A stretch of DNA of 12,699 nt from an uncultured Prevotella sp. Its GTDB lineage: Bacteria; Bacteroidota; Bacteroidia; Bacteroidales; Bacteroidaceae. The notes beneath the pieces are model-generated. The model had not been told where the DNA came from. It did not search any database and saw only the letters and a list, made by a program, of their open reading frames with translations. The position numbers and the translations under genes are program-made. Location of the stretch: the NCBI GenBank assembly GCA_900556795.1, contig USQD01000030.1, forward strand, positions 1 to 12,699, written 5' to 3'. Below, in pieces: positions 1 through 7,712 of this stretch (positions within the stretch are counted from its first letter, which is position 1; every line of letters starts with the position of its first letter).

Positions 1-78
1 CTTGAGTATGATACTTACAGAATGGATGCGAGCGTAAAGACTAAGCTCAACAACATTCTGACACAGCTCAAAAAGTAA
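1..78 (+). CDS. atpH: ATP synthase F1 subunit delta, C-terminal end only
   Basis: Only the last 25 codons are inside the window, in frame from base 1 to a TAA at 76-78. The residues (LEYDTYRMDASVKTKL, then NNILTQLKK) match the conserved C-terminal tail of the F1 delta (OSCP-like) subunit, where the Y-D-x-R-x-D-A-S-V-K pattern is characteristic. Delta joins the F1 head to the peripheral stalk of the F1Fo ATP synthase at the inner face of the cytoplasmic membrane. The identity is reinforced by atpA starting 85 nt downstream on the same strand. The start and most of the gene lie to the left of the window. Confidence 0.9.
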   Translation, partial: LEYDTYRMDASVKTKLNNILTQLKK

Positions 79-122
79 AACGAAAAGAGATGGAATGAAT
101 GATACCCTTGAAAGGTAATCAT

Positions 123-162
123 AAAGTTCAAATCTCAAAGTTCAATTTTCAAAGTATAAAAC
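123..162 (+). repeat. 14-bp AT-rich tandem repeat just before atpA
   Basis: Two near-identical 14-nt units (AAAGTTCAAATCTC at 123-136 and AAAGTTCAATTTTC at 137-150) and a partial third (AAAGTATAAAAC at 151-162) fill the atpH-atpA spacer right up to the atpA start codon. There is no Shine-Dalgarno sequence there. A role in making an unstructured A/U-rich translation start is an inference; the repeat itself is directly visible. Confidence 0.75.
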
Positions 163-163
163 A

Positions 164-1750
164 ATGTCAGATAAAATTAAACCAAGTGAAGTGTCTGAAG
201 TTCTTCAGCAGCAACTGCAGGAGGTGAATAGCTCTGAAAAGTTTGATGAGGTTGGTACTGTTCTCACCGTCAGCGATGGTGTGGCACGTATCTACGGTCT
301 CCGCAACGCAGAGGCTAACGAACTTCTTGAGTTTGAAAACGGCACTATGGCGATCGTCATGAACCTGGAGGAGGACAATGTAGGTTGCGTCCTCTTAGGT
401 CCTACTGCTGGCATCAAGGAGGGACAGAGCGTGAAGCGTACTCACCGTATCGCTTCCATCCGTGTGAACGATAACTTCCTGGGACGTGTCGTTAATCCGC
501 TGGGACAGGCTATCGACGGACTCGGCGACATCGACCTTACTGATGCCTTCGAAATGCCATTGGACCGCAAGGCCCCTGGTGTAATCTATCGCCAGCCAGT
601 TAAGGAACCACTTCAGACAGGTTTGAAGGCTGTAGACTCTATGATTCCTATCGGTCGTGGACAGCGTGAGCTGATCATCGGCGACCGCCAGACCGGTAAG
701 ACTGCCATCGCAGTGGATACCATCATCAACCAGAAGAGCTTCTACGAGGCAGGCAAGCCAGTATATTGTATCTATGTAGCTATCGGTCAGAAAGCTTCTA
801 CCGTTGCAGCATTGGTACAGAACCTCAAGGAACATGGCGCTCTGCCATATACCATCATCGTCAGTGCTACCGCTGCTGATCCAGCTGCGATGCAGTACTA
901 TGCACCATTTGCCGGTGCAGCCATCGGTGAGTATTTCCGCGACCGCGGTTTCTCTGCTCTCGTCGTATACGATGACCTGAGTAAGCAGGCTGTGGCATAC
1001 CGTGAGGTATCCCTTATCCTCCGCCGTCCATCAGGACGTGAGGCTTACCCTGGAGATGTCTTCTATCTCCACTCTCGTCTGTTGGAGCGTGCAGCTCGTA
1101 TCAACGACCAGCAGGAGGTAGCAGAGCAGATGAACGACCTGCCTGAGTGCATGAAGGGCAAGGTAAAGGGTGGCGGTTCTTTGACAGCCCTCCCTATCAT
1201 CGAGACACAGGCTGGTGACGTATCAGCATACATCCCAACCAACGTGATTTCCATCACCGACGGTCAGATCTTCCTTGAGACCGACCTCTTCAACCAGGGC
1301 TTCCGTCCAGCTATCAACGTAGGTATCTCCGTATCCCGTGTAGGTGGTTCTGCCCAGATCAAGAGTATGAAGAAGGTGGCTGGTACACTGAAGATTGATA
1401 TGGCTCAGTATCGTGAGCTGGAGGCCTTCTCTAAGTTCTCTAGCGATATGGATGCCGTAACAGCGATGACACTGGACCGTGGTCGCAAGAACGACCAGTT
1501 GCTGGTTCAGCCTCAGTACCGCCCTATGCCAGTGGGCGAGCAGGTAGCTATCCTCTATTGCGGTGTGCACGGATTGATGCACGATGTACCAATGGACAAG
1601 GTTCGCGAGTGCCAGGATCTGTTCCTCGACGCTATGCGCAGCCAGCACGCCGATGTGATTCAGACTTTAGGCGATGGTAAGCTCACCGACGAGGCCATAA
1701 AGGCAGTCGAGGAGACCATGGCTAATGTTGCAGGACAATATAAAGCGTAA
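164..1750 (+). CDS. atpA: F1Fo ATP synthase subunit alpha
   Basis: 528-aa alpha subunit of the F1 catalytic head, forming the alpha3-beta3 ring that makes or hydrolyses ATP. Visible motifs: N-terminal beta-barrel region (about residues 25-95), Walker A GDRQTGKT at 173-180, the Walker B strand ALVVYDD at 265-271, and the alpha/beta signature [10 protein letters not shown] at 382-391, followed by R392, the expected arginine finger. A short insertion around 314-338 ([17 protein letters not shown] region) makes it slightly longer than the about 513-aa E. coli protein; I take this as a lineage variation. The ATG at 164 gives the normal alpha N-terminus ([18 protein letters not shown]). No Shine-Dalgarno is seen; an AT-rich tandem repeat occupies the upstream spacer. 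It is co-directional with atpH (85 nt before) and atpG (6 nt after), so the three are almost certainly one operon. Confidence 0.98.
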   Translation: MSDKIKPSEVSEVLQQQLQEVNSSEKFDEVGTVLTVSDGVARIYGLRNAEANELLEFENGTMAIVMNLEEDNVGCVLLGPTAGIKEGQSVKRTHRIASIRVNDNFLGRVVNPLGQAIDGLGDIDLTDAFEMPLDRKAPGVIYRQPVKEPLQTGLKAVDSMIPIGRGQRELIIGDRQTGKTAIAVDTIINQKSFYEAGKPVYCIYVAIGQKASTVAALVQNLKEHGALPYTIIVSATAADPAAMQYYAPFAGAAIGEYFRDRGFSALVVYDDLSKQAVAYREVSLILRRPSGREAYPGDVFYLHSRLLERAARINDQQEVAEQMNDLPECMKGKVKGGGSLTALPIIETQAGDVSAYIPTNVISITDGQIFLETDLFNQGFRPAINVGISVSRVGGSAQIKSMKKVAGTLKIDMAQYRELEAFSKFSSDMDAVTAMTLDRGRKNDQLLVQPQYRPMPVGEQVAILYCGVHGLMHDVPMDKVRECQDLFLDAMRSQHADVIQTLGDGKLTDEAIKAVEETMANVAGQYKA

Positions 1751-1756
1751 TAGCCT

Positions 1757-2731
1757 ATGCCGTCGTTAAAAGAGATTAAGACTCGCATCGCCAGCGTCAA
1801 CAGTACACGTAAGATTACGAGTGCCATGAAGATGGTGGCTTCGAGCAAATTGCATCATGCACAGGTGGCTATACAGAACATGCTGCCTTACGAGAATATG
1901 CTGGAACATATCCTCAAGAGCTTCCTGGTGAGTACTCCGAATGTGGACCATGAGTTGCAGGTGGAGCACAAGGAAACCAAGCGAGTAGCTCTCGTGGTTT
2001 ACAGTTCCAACAGCAGCTTGTGCGGTGGATTCAATTCCAACGTCATCAAGATGATGATGCATGCGGTCGACGAGTATAAGGCTCAGGGCATTGACGACAT
2101 CACGGTTTATCCTATCGGAAGAAAGGTGGCTGAGAAAGCACAGAAGCTGGGACTCAAGATTGGCGGCAACTTCATGGATCTTGCCGATCATCCTAATTCA
2201 AGCGCATGTGCCGACATCGCCCGTAATCTTGCCAAGCAGTATGCGGCTGGCGAACTCGACAAGGTGGAGATGATCTATCACCACTTCAAGAGTGCCGGCT
2301 CGCAGATTCTGACCCGCAAGACCTTCCTGCCTATCGACCTCAGCACAGAGGCAATAGGAGGGGATAACGACAGAGATCTCACCTCTAATGTGGCTACAGC
2401 TAAGGCGCAGGAGTATCTACGCAAGAAACAGGCTAGTGAGGATGAAAGACAGCGTGCAGAGGCGCATCCTCTGAACGATGACTTCATCGTGGAGCCAGAC
2501 TTGGAGACCGTTCTCGGTGTATTGATTCCTAAGCAGCTGCATCTCATGCTCTTCACTGCCTTGCTGGATAGTCAGGCGAGTGAGCATGCTGCCCGCATGG
2601 TTGCCATGCAGACCGCTACGGATAATGCCGACGAACTGCTTCGTGAGCTCAACTTGCAGTACAACAAGAGTCGTCAACAGGCCATTACGAATGAATTGCT
2701 TGATATTGTGGGAGGTAGCGTGAATAACTAA
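1757..2731 (+). CDS. atpG: F1Fo ATP synthase subunit gamma
   Basis: 324-aa gamma subunit, the central rotating shaft of F1. The N-terminal helix (MPSLKEIKTRIASVNSTRKI, then TSAMKMVASSKL) and the C-terminal helix (residues about 258-318, with LLDSQASEHAARMVAMQTATDNA) form the typical coiled coil, with a Rossmann-like domain between them. It is about 35 residues longer than E. coli gamma (287 aa); the extra length lies mainly in the charged segment at about residues 196-240 (DNDRDLTSNVATAKAQEYL, then RKKQASEDERQRAEAHPLND), just before the C-terminal helix. It begins 6 nt after atpA without a visible ribosome binding site. A terminator follows, so this is the last gene of the operon. No atpD or atpC follows, unlike the E. 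coli order A-G-D-C; a split or reordered atp cluster is known in Bacteroidota. Confidence 0.97.
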   Translation: MPSLKEIKTRIASVNSTRKITSAMKMVASSKLHHAQVAIQNMLPYENMLEHILKSFLVSTPNVDHELQVEHKETKRVALVVYSSNSSLCGGFNSNVIKMMMHAVDEYKAQGIDDITVYPIGRKVAEKAQKLGLKIGGNFMDLADHPNSSACADIARNLAKQYAAGELDKVEMIYHHFKSAGSQILTRKTFLPIDLSTEAIGGDNDRDLTSNVATAKAQEYLRKKQASEDERQRAEAHPLNDDFIVEPDLETVLGVLIPKQLHLMLFTALLDSQASEHAARMVAMQTATDNADELLRELNLQYNKSRQQAITNELLDIVGGSVNN

Positions 2732-2750
2732 TCCTTCCGATTACATTATA

Positions 2751-2790
2751 AAAAAAGAGGTAACCCAGATGAATGGATTACCTCTTTTTT
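2751..2790. terminator. Bidirectional hairpin terminator between atpG and recQ
   Basis: A 13-bp perfect stem, AAAAAAGAGGTAA (2751-2763) with TTACCTCTTTTTT (2778-2790), is extended by a CC/GG pair around a bulged A. The A tract on one side and T tract on the other give a U-run in either direction, so it can end atpG (+ strand, stop at 2731) and recQ (- strand, stop at 2829). The convergent gene arrangement agrees with this. Confidence 0.92.
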
Positions 2791-2828
2791 ATTTGTTTCA
2801 AATTTCGGGTGTGGGAATTAACTCCCTC

Positions 2829-4694
2829 CTAACTTCCCGTATATTTCCTGATAGCCTTGATGAAGGTTTCACCATACTTCTTCACCTTGAACTCACCGAT
2901 GCCGCTGATGAGCCCGAAGGCTTCAAGGGTGGTTGGCTTCATCCTGGTCAACTCATGCAGACTCTTGTCTGATAGCACGATGTATGGAGGATAGCCCTGC
3001 TCGTCAGCTAGATTCTTACGGATCTTGCGCAGATATTCAAAGAGATTCTTGTCTTCTGCACCCGACATCTTATTTCCTGCACCCGACATCTCATCTTCGA
3101 AGACCACACGCTCGGCATGAACCACAGGGATGCTGTTGCCTCGTGCTGACCTATTGGCTTTTTGCGGACGAGTTGACCGCTCTTCATTCTCCATGATCGC
3201 CAGCGAAACCTGATGCTCGCCTTTGAGAACCTTCCAGCCCAATGGCGTAACCTTCATCTGGTTATGCGCATTATATGCCACTTCGAAGAAACCCATCTGC
3301 AACATCTGCAACAGGTAAGCCTGCCAATCGCGCACGCTCACGTCTCTTCCCACACCGAATGTCTTCAGCTCATTATAATGATTCCTGACAACGGCAGGCG
3401 TCTGCATGCCCCTGAGAATCTCGATACACGTGCCAACGGCAATCTTCTCGCTGGCTCTCACCATGGCACTGAGCGCCTTCTGCGTGAGTACCGTACCGTC
3501 GAAAGTGCGCGGAGGATTGTTGCAAACATCGCAATGACCGCAGTCCTTAGCCGATGTCTCTCCAAAGTAATTCAGGAGAATGCGGCGGCGGCATACACGT
3601 GATTCGGCATATTCCTCCATTCTGCGCAGCTTCTCCAGGTTCACCGTCCGCTGACCGCTCTCTTCGCAGAACGAGCGCAGGGTGATGATGTCTGCCATCG
3701 AATAGAAGAGAACGGTATCGGCAGGATCACCGTCTCGACCGGCACGTCCTATCTCCTGATAGAAACTCTCGATGCTCTTCGGCATGTTGTAATGAATCAC
3801 CCAGCGTACATTGCCCTTGTCGATGCCCATTCCGAAGGCGATGGTGGCACATACCACATCAATCTGGTCCATCTTGAAACGCTCCTGCACCGATGCACGC
3901 TGCACGCTGGAGAGTCCCGCATGGTAGGCCTCGGCATTGATGCCGTGGTCCTTCAGCGCCTCAGCCACCATCTCCGTGTTCTTGCGGGACAGGCAGTAGA
4001 TGATGCCCGCATCGCCCCGATGGCTCTGGATGAAGCGGTAGATGAACTTCAGCTTCTCCTTCTTCGTGCTCTCCTGACGGACAGAGAGACTGAGGTTGGG
4101 ACGGTCGAAACTGCTGACGAACGTCTGACCGTTGAGATGCAGCTGCTGGATGATGTCCTGGCGCGTAATCTTATCGGCTGTAGCCGTAAGCGCCATTACC
4201 GGGATATTGCGGAAATTCTCGTGGAGCAGACCCAGCTGGGAGTACTCCGGACGGAAATCATGACCCCACTGGCTGATGCAGTGAGCCTCATCTACGGCAA
4301 AGAGCGATATCTTGATGTTGCTGAAGAGAAAAGGAATCTCGCTGATCAGCTTCTCGGGTGATACATACAGCAGTTTCAGATCGCCCGCTTCGCAGCGACG
4401 GCGGATGATGAGTTCATCGGTAGCATCATTGCCGCTGTTCAGCGCCTCGGCAGGAATACCGTTCGCCTTGAGTGCCTCAACCTGATCGTGCATCAGAGAG
4501 ATGAGCGGAGAGATGACCACCGCCGTTCCCTCCATCGCCAGCGCCGGCACCTGATAGCACAGACTCTTGCCGCCGCCCGTAGGCATCAGCACCAGACAGT
4601 CGTGCCCCTGCATTACCTCCTGGATGATGGCTTCCTGATTGGGACGGAACGAGTCGTAACCGAAGTATGTCTTTAATATCTCGTGGATTTGCAT
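2829..4694 (-). CDS. recQ: ATP-dependent DNA helicase RecQ
   Basis: 621-aa 3'-5' DNA helicase for recombinational repair and replication-fork processing. Order of domains: motif 0 ([10 protein letters not shown], 11-20), Walker A TGGGKS (39-44), DEAH box (135-138), SAT-like motif ALTATA (168-173), motif V with the aromatic-rich loop (AFGMGIDKG, 286-294), motif [12 protein letters not shown] (313-322). The RQC region follows, with the four zinc cysteines C368, C385, C388 and C391, then a winged-helix segment (about 405-495), a low-complexity linker (500-548) and a C-terminal HRDC domain (about 549-621, with [13 protein letters not shown]). Length matches the E. coli type (about 610 aa), so it is a complete bacterial RecQ. 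The ATG at 4692-4694 gives a normal N-terminus. It is a single-gene unit, convergent with atpG and divergent from the DPP III gene. Confidence 0.97.
   Translation of the reverse strand: MQIHEILKTYFGYDSFRPNQEAIIQEVMQGHDCLVLMPTGGGKSLCYQVPALAMEGTAVVISPLISLMHDQVEALKANGIPAEALNSGNDATDELIIRRRCEAGDLKLLYVSPEKLISEIPFLFSNIKISLFAVDEAHCISQWGHDFRPEYSQLGLLHENFRNIPVMALTATADKITRQDIIQQLHLNGQTFVSSFDRPNLSLSVRQESTKKEKLKFIYRFIQSHRGDAGIIYCLSRKNTEMVAEALKDHGINAEAYHAGLSSVQRASVQERFKMDQIDVVCATIAFGMGIDKGNVRWVIHYNMPKSIESFYQEIGRAGRDGDPADTVLFYSMADIITLRSFCEESGQRTVNLEKLRRMEEYAESRVCRRRILLNYFGETSAKDCGHCDVCNNPPRTFDGTVLTQKALSAMVRASEKIAVGTCIEILRGMQTPAVVRNHYNELKTFGVGRDVSVRDWQAYLLQMLQMGFFEVAYNAHNQMKVTPLGWKVLKGEHQVSLAIMENEERSTRPQKANRSARGNSIPVVHAERVVFEDEMSGAGNKMSGAEDKNLFEYLRKIRKNLADEQGYPPYIVLSDKSLHELTRMKPTTLEAFGLISGIGEFKVKKYGETFIKAIRKYTGS
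3056..3091 (-). repeat. 7-codon tandem duplication in the RecQ linker
   Basis: An identical 15-nt stretch (CTGCACCCGACATCT on the + strand) occurs at 3056-3070 and 3077-3091, a 21-nt period. In the protein it gives MSGAGNK then MSGAEDK at about residues 536-549, in the disordered linker ahead of the HRDC domain. The frame is kept, so helicase function should be unaffected. Confidence 0.7.
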
Positions 4695-4732
4695 TTTCTT
4701 CTTATTTTCTACTTTTTTGTTCGATATTCCTG

Positions 4733-4740
4733 CAAAGTTA
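4733..4740 (-). promoter_or_regulatory. Candidate recQ promoter (-7 box TAACTTTG)
   Basis: Read on the - strand this is TAACTTTG, a match to the Bacteroidota -7 consensus TAnnTTTG, placed 38 nt before the recQ ATG. No convincing -33 TTTG is seen at the expected distance, so confidence is moderate. Confidence 0.55.
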
Positions 4741-4801
4741 CTAAAAAATCGGGAGAATAGTCATTTTCTACACTTAAAAGTAAGAAAAGTAGCCAAAAAA
4801 G

Positions 4802-4832
4802 TTTGAAATATAAAATAATTGTCGTACTTTTG
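4802..4832 (+). promoter_or_regulatory. Promoter of the DPP III-Nudix unit (TTTG-N19-TAnnTTTG)
   Basis: TTTG at 4802-4805 and TACTTTTG (TAnnTTTG) at 4825-4832 are separated by 19 nt, matching the known Bacteroidota sigma-ABfr promoter layout. It sits 23 nt before the DPP III ATG at 4856, giving a very short leader. A second ATG at 4848 is out of frame and runs only a few codons. Confidence 0.8.
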
Positions 4833-4855
4833 CGGTAGAAACAAACAATGATAAC

Positions 4856-6862
4856 ATGGCAAAATGTAATGTGAACACGAATGAGCGATTCGCCGACATC
4901 CAGATGCTCCGCTATGAGTTGAAGGGATTTGAGGACTTATCGCTCAACCAGAAATTGTATATTTTCTGCTTGGCTAAGGCTACCCTGATGGGACGAGATA
5001 TCACGTTCGACCAGCAGGGAAAGTATAACCTTCGCATCAGAAAAACACTGGAAACCGTTTATCTGCACTATGAAGGCGACAGAGAATGCGAGGAATTCAA
5101 GGCATTCGAAGTCTACCTGAAGCGCATCTGGTTTGCCAGTGGCATTCATCACCATTATGGTTGTGAAAAATTCAAGCCGGGATTCTCCGAGGAATATTTC
5201 TATCATCTGCTGGAAAACATAGGGGAAGAACTCCTGCCCATCAAGAGGGGAGAAACCAAGGAAGACCTCATGAGACAGCTGGAATCCATTCTCTTCGATC
5301 CGGAGGTGATGCCTAAGCGCGTGAATCAGACGGATGGGGAAGACCTGGTGCTGACTTCTGCCTGCAACTTCTATGAGGATGTGACGCAGGAGGAGGTAGA
5401 GAGATTCTATGCCAAGATGAAGAAAACGGACAATCCGAACCCTCCTTCATACGGACTCAACTCCAAGTTGATCAAGCGCAACAGTGAAGTAGTGGAACTG
5501 ACATGGAAGGAAGATGGGCTCTATGGGGAGACCATCCACGAAATCGTGTCCTGGCTGCTCAAGGCGCAGAAGTATGCCGAGAACGAAGGGCAGAAGCATG
5601 TCATCGACCTGCTGGTGAAGTTCTACCGCACCGGTAACCTGGAGGATTTCGACCGATACAGCATCGCATGGGTGGAACAGCATGAAGGTCTGGTGGATTT
5701 CATCAATGGATTCATCGAAGTATACGGTGACCCTCTCGGTATGAAAGGTACATGGGAAGGTATCGTGGAATATAAGGACCTGGAGGCTACCCAGCGCACC
5801 CAGACCATCAGCCAGAACGCACAGTGGTTTGAGGACCATTCGCCTGTAGATCCCCGTTTTCGCAAGCCGGAAGTGAAGGGAGTTACAGCCAACGTCATCT
5901 GTGCTGCCATGCTGGGAGGAGAGGAATATCCGGCTTCTGCCATCGGTATCAACCTGCCTAACTCCAACTGGATCCGTCAGGAACATGGCTCCAAGAGCGT
6001 TACCATCGGCAATCTGACAGATGCCTACAACAAGGCTGCACAGGGCAACGGATTCAGAGATGAATTCGTCATCGACAAGGAAACCGTGGCGCTGATGAAC
6101 CAGTATGCCGACATCACCGATGACCTGCATACCGACCTGCACGAATGCTTGGGACATGGTAGCGGACAACTGCTTCCTAACACTGATCCGGATGCTCTGA
6201 AGGCATACGGCAACACCATAGAAGAAGCCCGTGCCGACCTCTTCGGCTTATATTATGTGGCCGATCATAAGCTGGTAGAACTCGGTCTGACGCCTAATGA
6301 CGAGGCGTATAAGGCTCAGTATTACAGCTATCTGATGAACGGACTGCTCACCCAGACCATCCGCATCAAGGAGGGTGACAAGATAGAGGAGGCGCACATG
6401 AGAAACCGTGCCCTCATCGCCTGGTGGACCCTGGAACATGCAGAGGGAGCCGTGGAACTCGTTCAGGAAGAAGTGAGCTATGCTTCTGCCGAGGATGCGC
6501 TGAAGGATGCAGAGGGCAATATCATCACCACCCGTACCTATATGAAGGTGAATGATTATGAGAAGCTCCGTCATCTCTTCGGTGATCTGCTTGCCGAGAT
6601 TCAGCGCATCAAGAGCGAGGGCGATTATGAGGCGGCACGACAGCTGGTAGAGAAGTATGCCGTGAACATCGACCCAGCCTTGCATCGTGAGATACTGGCA
6701 AGATACAAGAAGCTGAATCTCGCTCCATATAAGGGTTTCATCAATCCTAAGATGACGCTGGTATTTGACGAAGAAGGCAATCCTATCGATGTAAATCTCG
6801 ATTACGAGGAGAGCTATACCGACCAGATGCTTCGTTATTCAGACGAATACGGAACTTTGTAA
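4856..6862 (+). CDS. Dipeptidyl peptidase III (zinc peptidase, family M49)
   Basis: 668-aa metallopeptidase that removes dipeptides from the N-terminus of short peptides. The M49 signature is HECLGH at 429-434 (two histidine zinc ligands, E430 catalytic base), with the second motif EEARAD at 456-461, where E457 should be the third zinc ligand. Human DPP III has HELLGH and EECRAE; the Cys variant HECLGH is the one I associate with Bacteroides enzymes. The N-terminus (MAKCNVNTNERFADIQMLRY) shows no signal peptide or lipobox, so the enzyme is predicted to stay in the cytoplasm and act in late peptide turnover. The ATG at 4856 is favoured by the short promoter leader. The gene ends in TAATAA and a Nudix gene starts 6 nt after its stop, so the two are probably co-transcribed and perhaps functionally linked. 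Confidence 0.95.
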   Translation: MAKCNVNTNERFADIQMLRYELKGFEDLSLNQKLYIFCLAKATLMGRDITFDQQGKYNLRIRKTLETVYLHYEGDRECEEFKAFEVYLKRIWFASGIHHHYGCEKFKPGFSEEYFYHLLENIGEELLPIKRGETKEDLMRQLESILFDPEVMPKRVNQTDGEDLVLTSACNFYEDVTQEEVERFYAKMKKTDNPNPPSYGLNSKLIKRNSEVVELTWKEDGLYGETIHEIVSWLLKAQKYAENEGQKHVIDLLVKFYRTGNLEDFDRYSIAWVEQHEGLVDFINGFIEVYGDPLGMKGTWEGIVEYKDLEATQRTQTISQNAQWFEDHSPVDPRFRKPEVKGVTANVICAAMLGGEEYPASAIGINLPNSNWIRQEHGSKSVTIGNLTDAYNKAAQGNGFRDEFVIDKETVALMNQYADITDDLHTDLHECLGHGSGQLLPNTDPDALKAYGNTIEEARADLFGLYYVADHKLVELGLTPNDEAYKAQYYSYLMNGLLTQTIRIKEGDKIEEAHMRNRALIAWWTLEHAEGAVELVQEEVSYASAEDALKDAEGNIITTRTYMKVNDYEKLRHLFGDLLAEIQRIKSEGDYEAARQLVEKYAVNIDPALHREILARYKKLNLAPYKGFINPKMTLVFDEEGNPIDVNLDYEESYTDQMLRYSDEYGTL

Positions 6863-6868
6863 TAAGAA

Positions 6869-7375
6869 ATGATGACAGACAATAAAAACGAGGAATTTCC
6901 GATAGTAGATGAAATGGGTAATATCCTGGGTGCCATCACCCGGGGACATGCCCATGACGGAAGCAAGATTCTGCATCCGGTGGTTCATCTGCATGTATTC
7001 AACAGCAAGGGAGAACTGTATCTCCAGCATCGTCCGGCATGGAAGGATATCCAGCCGGATAAATGGGATACTGCCTGTGGTGGACATATAGATTTAGGTG
7101 AAAGCGTGAATCAGGCGCTTCATCGCGAAGTAAGGGAAGAGCTGGGTATCACTGATTTCGAACCGGAGTCTCTAGGACATTATGTCTTTGAGAGTCAGCG
7201 GGAAAAGGAACTGGTATACGTTCACCGCTGTGTATACGACGGTGAGGTGAAGCCTAGCCAGGAAGAATTGGCTGGTGGCAGATTCTGGAGTAAGGAGGAA
7301 ATCAAGGAAAACATCGGAAAAGGTGTTTTTACTCCTAATTTCGAAAACGAATACCAAAAGTTTTTCGACCGCTAA
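6869..7375 (+). CDS. Nudix hydrolase, IPP-isomerase-like/YfcD-like subgroup
   Basis: 168-aa protein with a perfect Nudix box (G-x5-E-x7-R-E-U-x-E-E-x-G-U) at residues 72-94: G72, E78, R86, E87, E90, E91 and G93 are all present, so metal binding and diphosphate hydrolysis should be intact. The run WDTACGGHIDLGES just before and into the box resembles the subgroup that includes YfcD and type 1 isopentenyl diphosphate isomerases. The substrate cannot be told from sequence. There are two adjacent in-frame ATGs (6869 and 6872); either could be used. It follows the DPP III gene by 6 nt. In plants a Nudix domain of this type is fused to a DPP III-like domain (Arabidopsis NUDX3), so the pairing may be functional. 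No strong terminator follows; the REP-like region begins within about 10-40 nt. Confidence 0.93.
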   Translation: MMTDNKNEEFPIVDEMGNILGAITRGHAHDGSKILHPVVHLHVFNSKGELYLQHRPAWKDIQPDKWDTACGGHIDLGESVNQALHREVREELGITDFEPESLGHYVFESQREKELVYVHRCVYDGEVKPSQEELAGGRFWSKEEIKENIGKGVFTPNFENEYQKFFDR

Positions 7376-7385
7376 GAAAATGTCC

Positions 7386-7410
7386 CACAGATTTCACAGA
7401 TTTACACAGA
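7386..7410. repeat. Short CACAGATTT tandem repeat
   Basis: CACAGATTT (7386-7394), CACAGATTTA (7395-7404) and CACAGA (7405-7410) lie 10 nt after the Nudix stop codon. Strings of this kind (CACAGATTTCACAGATT) recur between genes in many bacteria, as far as I recall; their function is unknown to me. Confidence 0.7.
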
Positions 7411-7414
7411 GCAT

Positions 7415-7448
7415 CCGCTAGGCGTCCCGCCGGATTTGTAATCCGGCG
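7415..7448 (-). repeat. 34-bp REP-like unit, inverted copy, with 9-bp hairpin
   Basis: The segment starts CCGCTAGGCGTCC and ends in a perfect hairpin CGCCGGATT / TGT loop / AATCCGGCG at 7428-7448. It is the reverse complement of 7569-7602 with only two differences in 34 nt, and the similarity continues into an adjacent A6 run (7451-7456), matched by T6 at 7561-7566. The two copies therefore face each other across about 120 nt. Confidence 0.85.
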
Positions 7449-7477
7449 TTAAAAAATGTCCTAACCTATTTTAGCTT

Positions 7478-7496
7478 TGCGGATTTGCAATCCGCA
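7478..7496. repeat. REP-like hairpin with TGCGGATT stem
   Basis: TGCGGATT (7478-7485), loop TGC, AATCCGCA (7489-7496): a perfect 8-bp stem. It shares the GGATT-nnn-AATCC core of its neighbours but has a different outer stem. Confidence 0.8.
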
Positions 7497-7522
7497 GCAA
7501 GCAAGAATGCAGTTGATGGATA

Positions 7523-7547
7523 GGGGGATTACAAATCCCCCGGTTTT
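7523..7547. repeat. REP-like hairpin with GGGGGATT stem, possible weak + strand terminator
   Basis: GGGGGATT (7523-7530), loop ACA, AATCCCCC (7534-7541): a perfect 8-bp G/C-rich stem followed by GG and TTTT (7544-7547). The short T run means it could weakly terminate the DPP III-Nudix transcript; it is otherwise a third member of the GGATT-core hairpin set. Confidence 0.75.
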
Positions 7548-7568
7548 AATAGGTCGAACCTTTTTTGA

Positions 7569-7704
7569 CGCCGGATTTCAAATCCGGCGGAACGCCTAGC
7601 GGAATATGATTTCAAATCTGGAGAGACGCTTAGCGGAATATGATTTCGAATCTGGAGAGACGCTTAGCGGAATATGATTTCGAATTCGGAGAGACGCCTA
7701 GCGG
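7569..7704 (+). repeat. Four tandem copies of the 34-bp REP-like unit
   Basis: Units at 7569-7602, 7603-7636, 7637-7670 and 7671-7704, exact 34-nt period. Each ends in GACGCYTAGCGG or, in the first, AACGCCTAGCGG, and each keeps a GATTTCRAATY core. The first unit forms the perfect hairpin CGCCGGATT / TCA / AATCCGGCG. In the other three the outer stem has decayed (AATATGATT against AATCTGGAG or AATTCGGAG), while the inner palindrome and the right tail stay almost constant. There are no spacers between units. No open reading frame of note covers the region. Confidence 0.88.
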
Positions 7705-7712
7705 AATCAATG

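Noticed and set aside
95..118. Seven-codon open frame (ATG to TAA) in the atpH-atpA spacer
   Set aside because: Too short, no conserved features and well within chance expectation.
3792..4361. 189-residue open frame on the + strand inside recQ
   Set aside because: RecQ on the other strand has all helicase motifs through this region; this frame has no recognisable domain.
5447..6169. 240-residue open frame on the - strand inside the DPP III gene
   Set aside because: Shadow of a well-supported M49 peptidase, including its HECLGH region.
7523..7547. GGGGGATT hairpin plus TTTT as a definite terminator of the DPP III-Nudix unit
   Set aside because: The T run is short and begins two bases after the stem; the hairpin belongs to the repeat family, so termination is only a possibility and was not called as such.
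7569..7704. Regular 34-bp array considered as a CRISPR
   Set aside because: The units are contiguous with no unique spacers, degrade outward and no cas gene is present; it is a tandem repeat of a REP-like unit.
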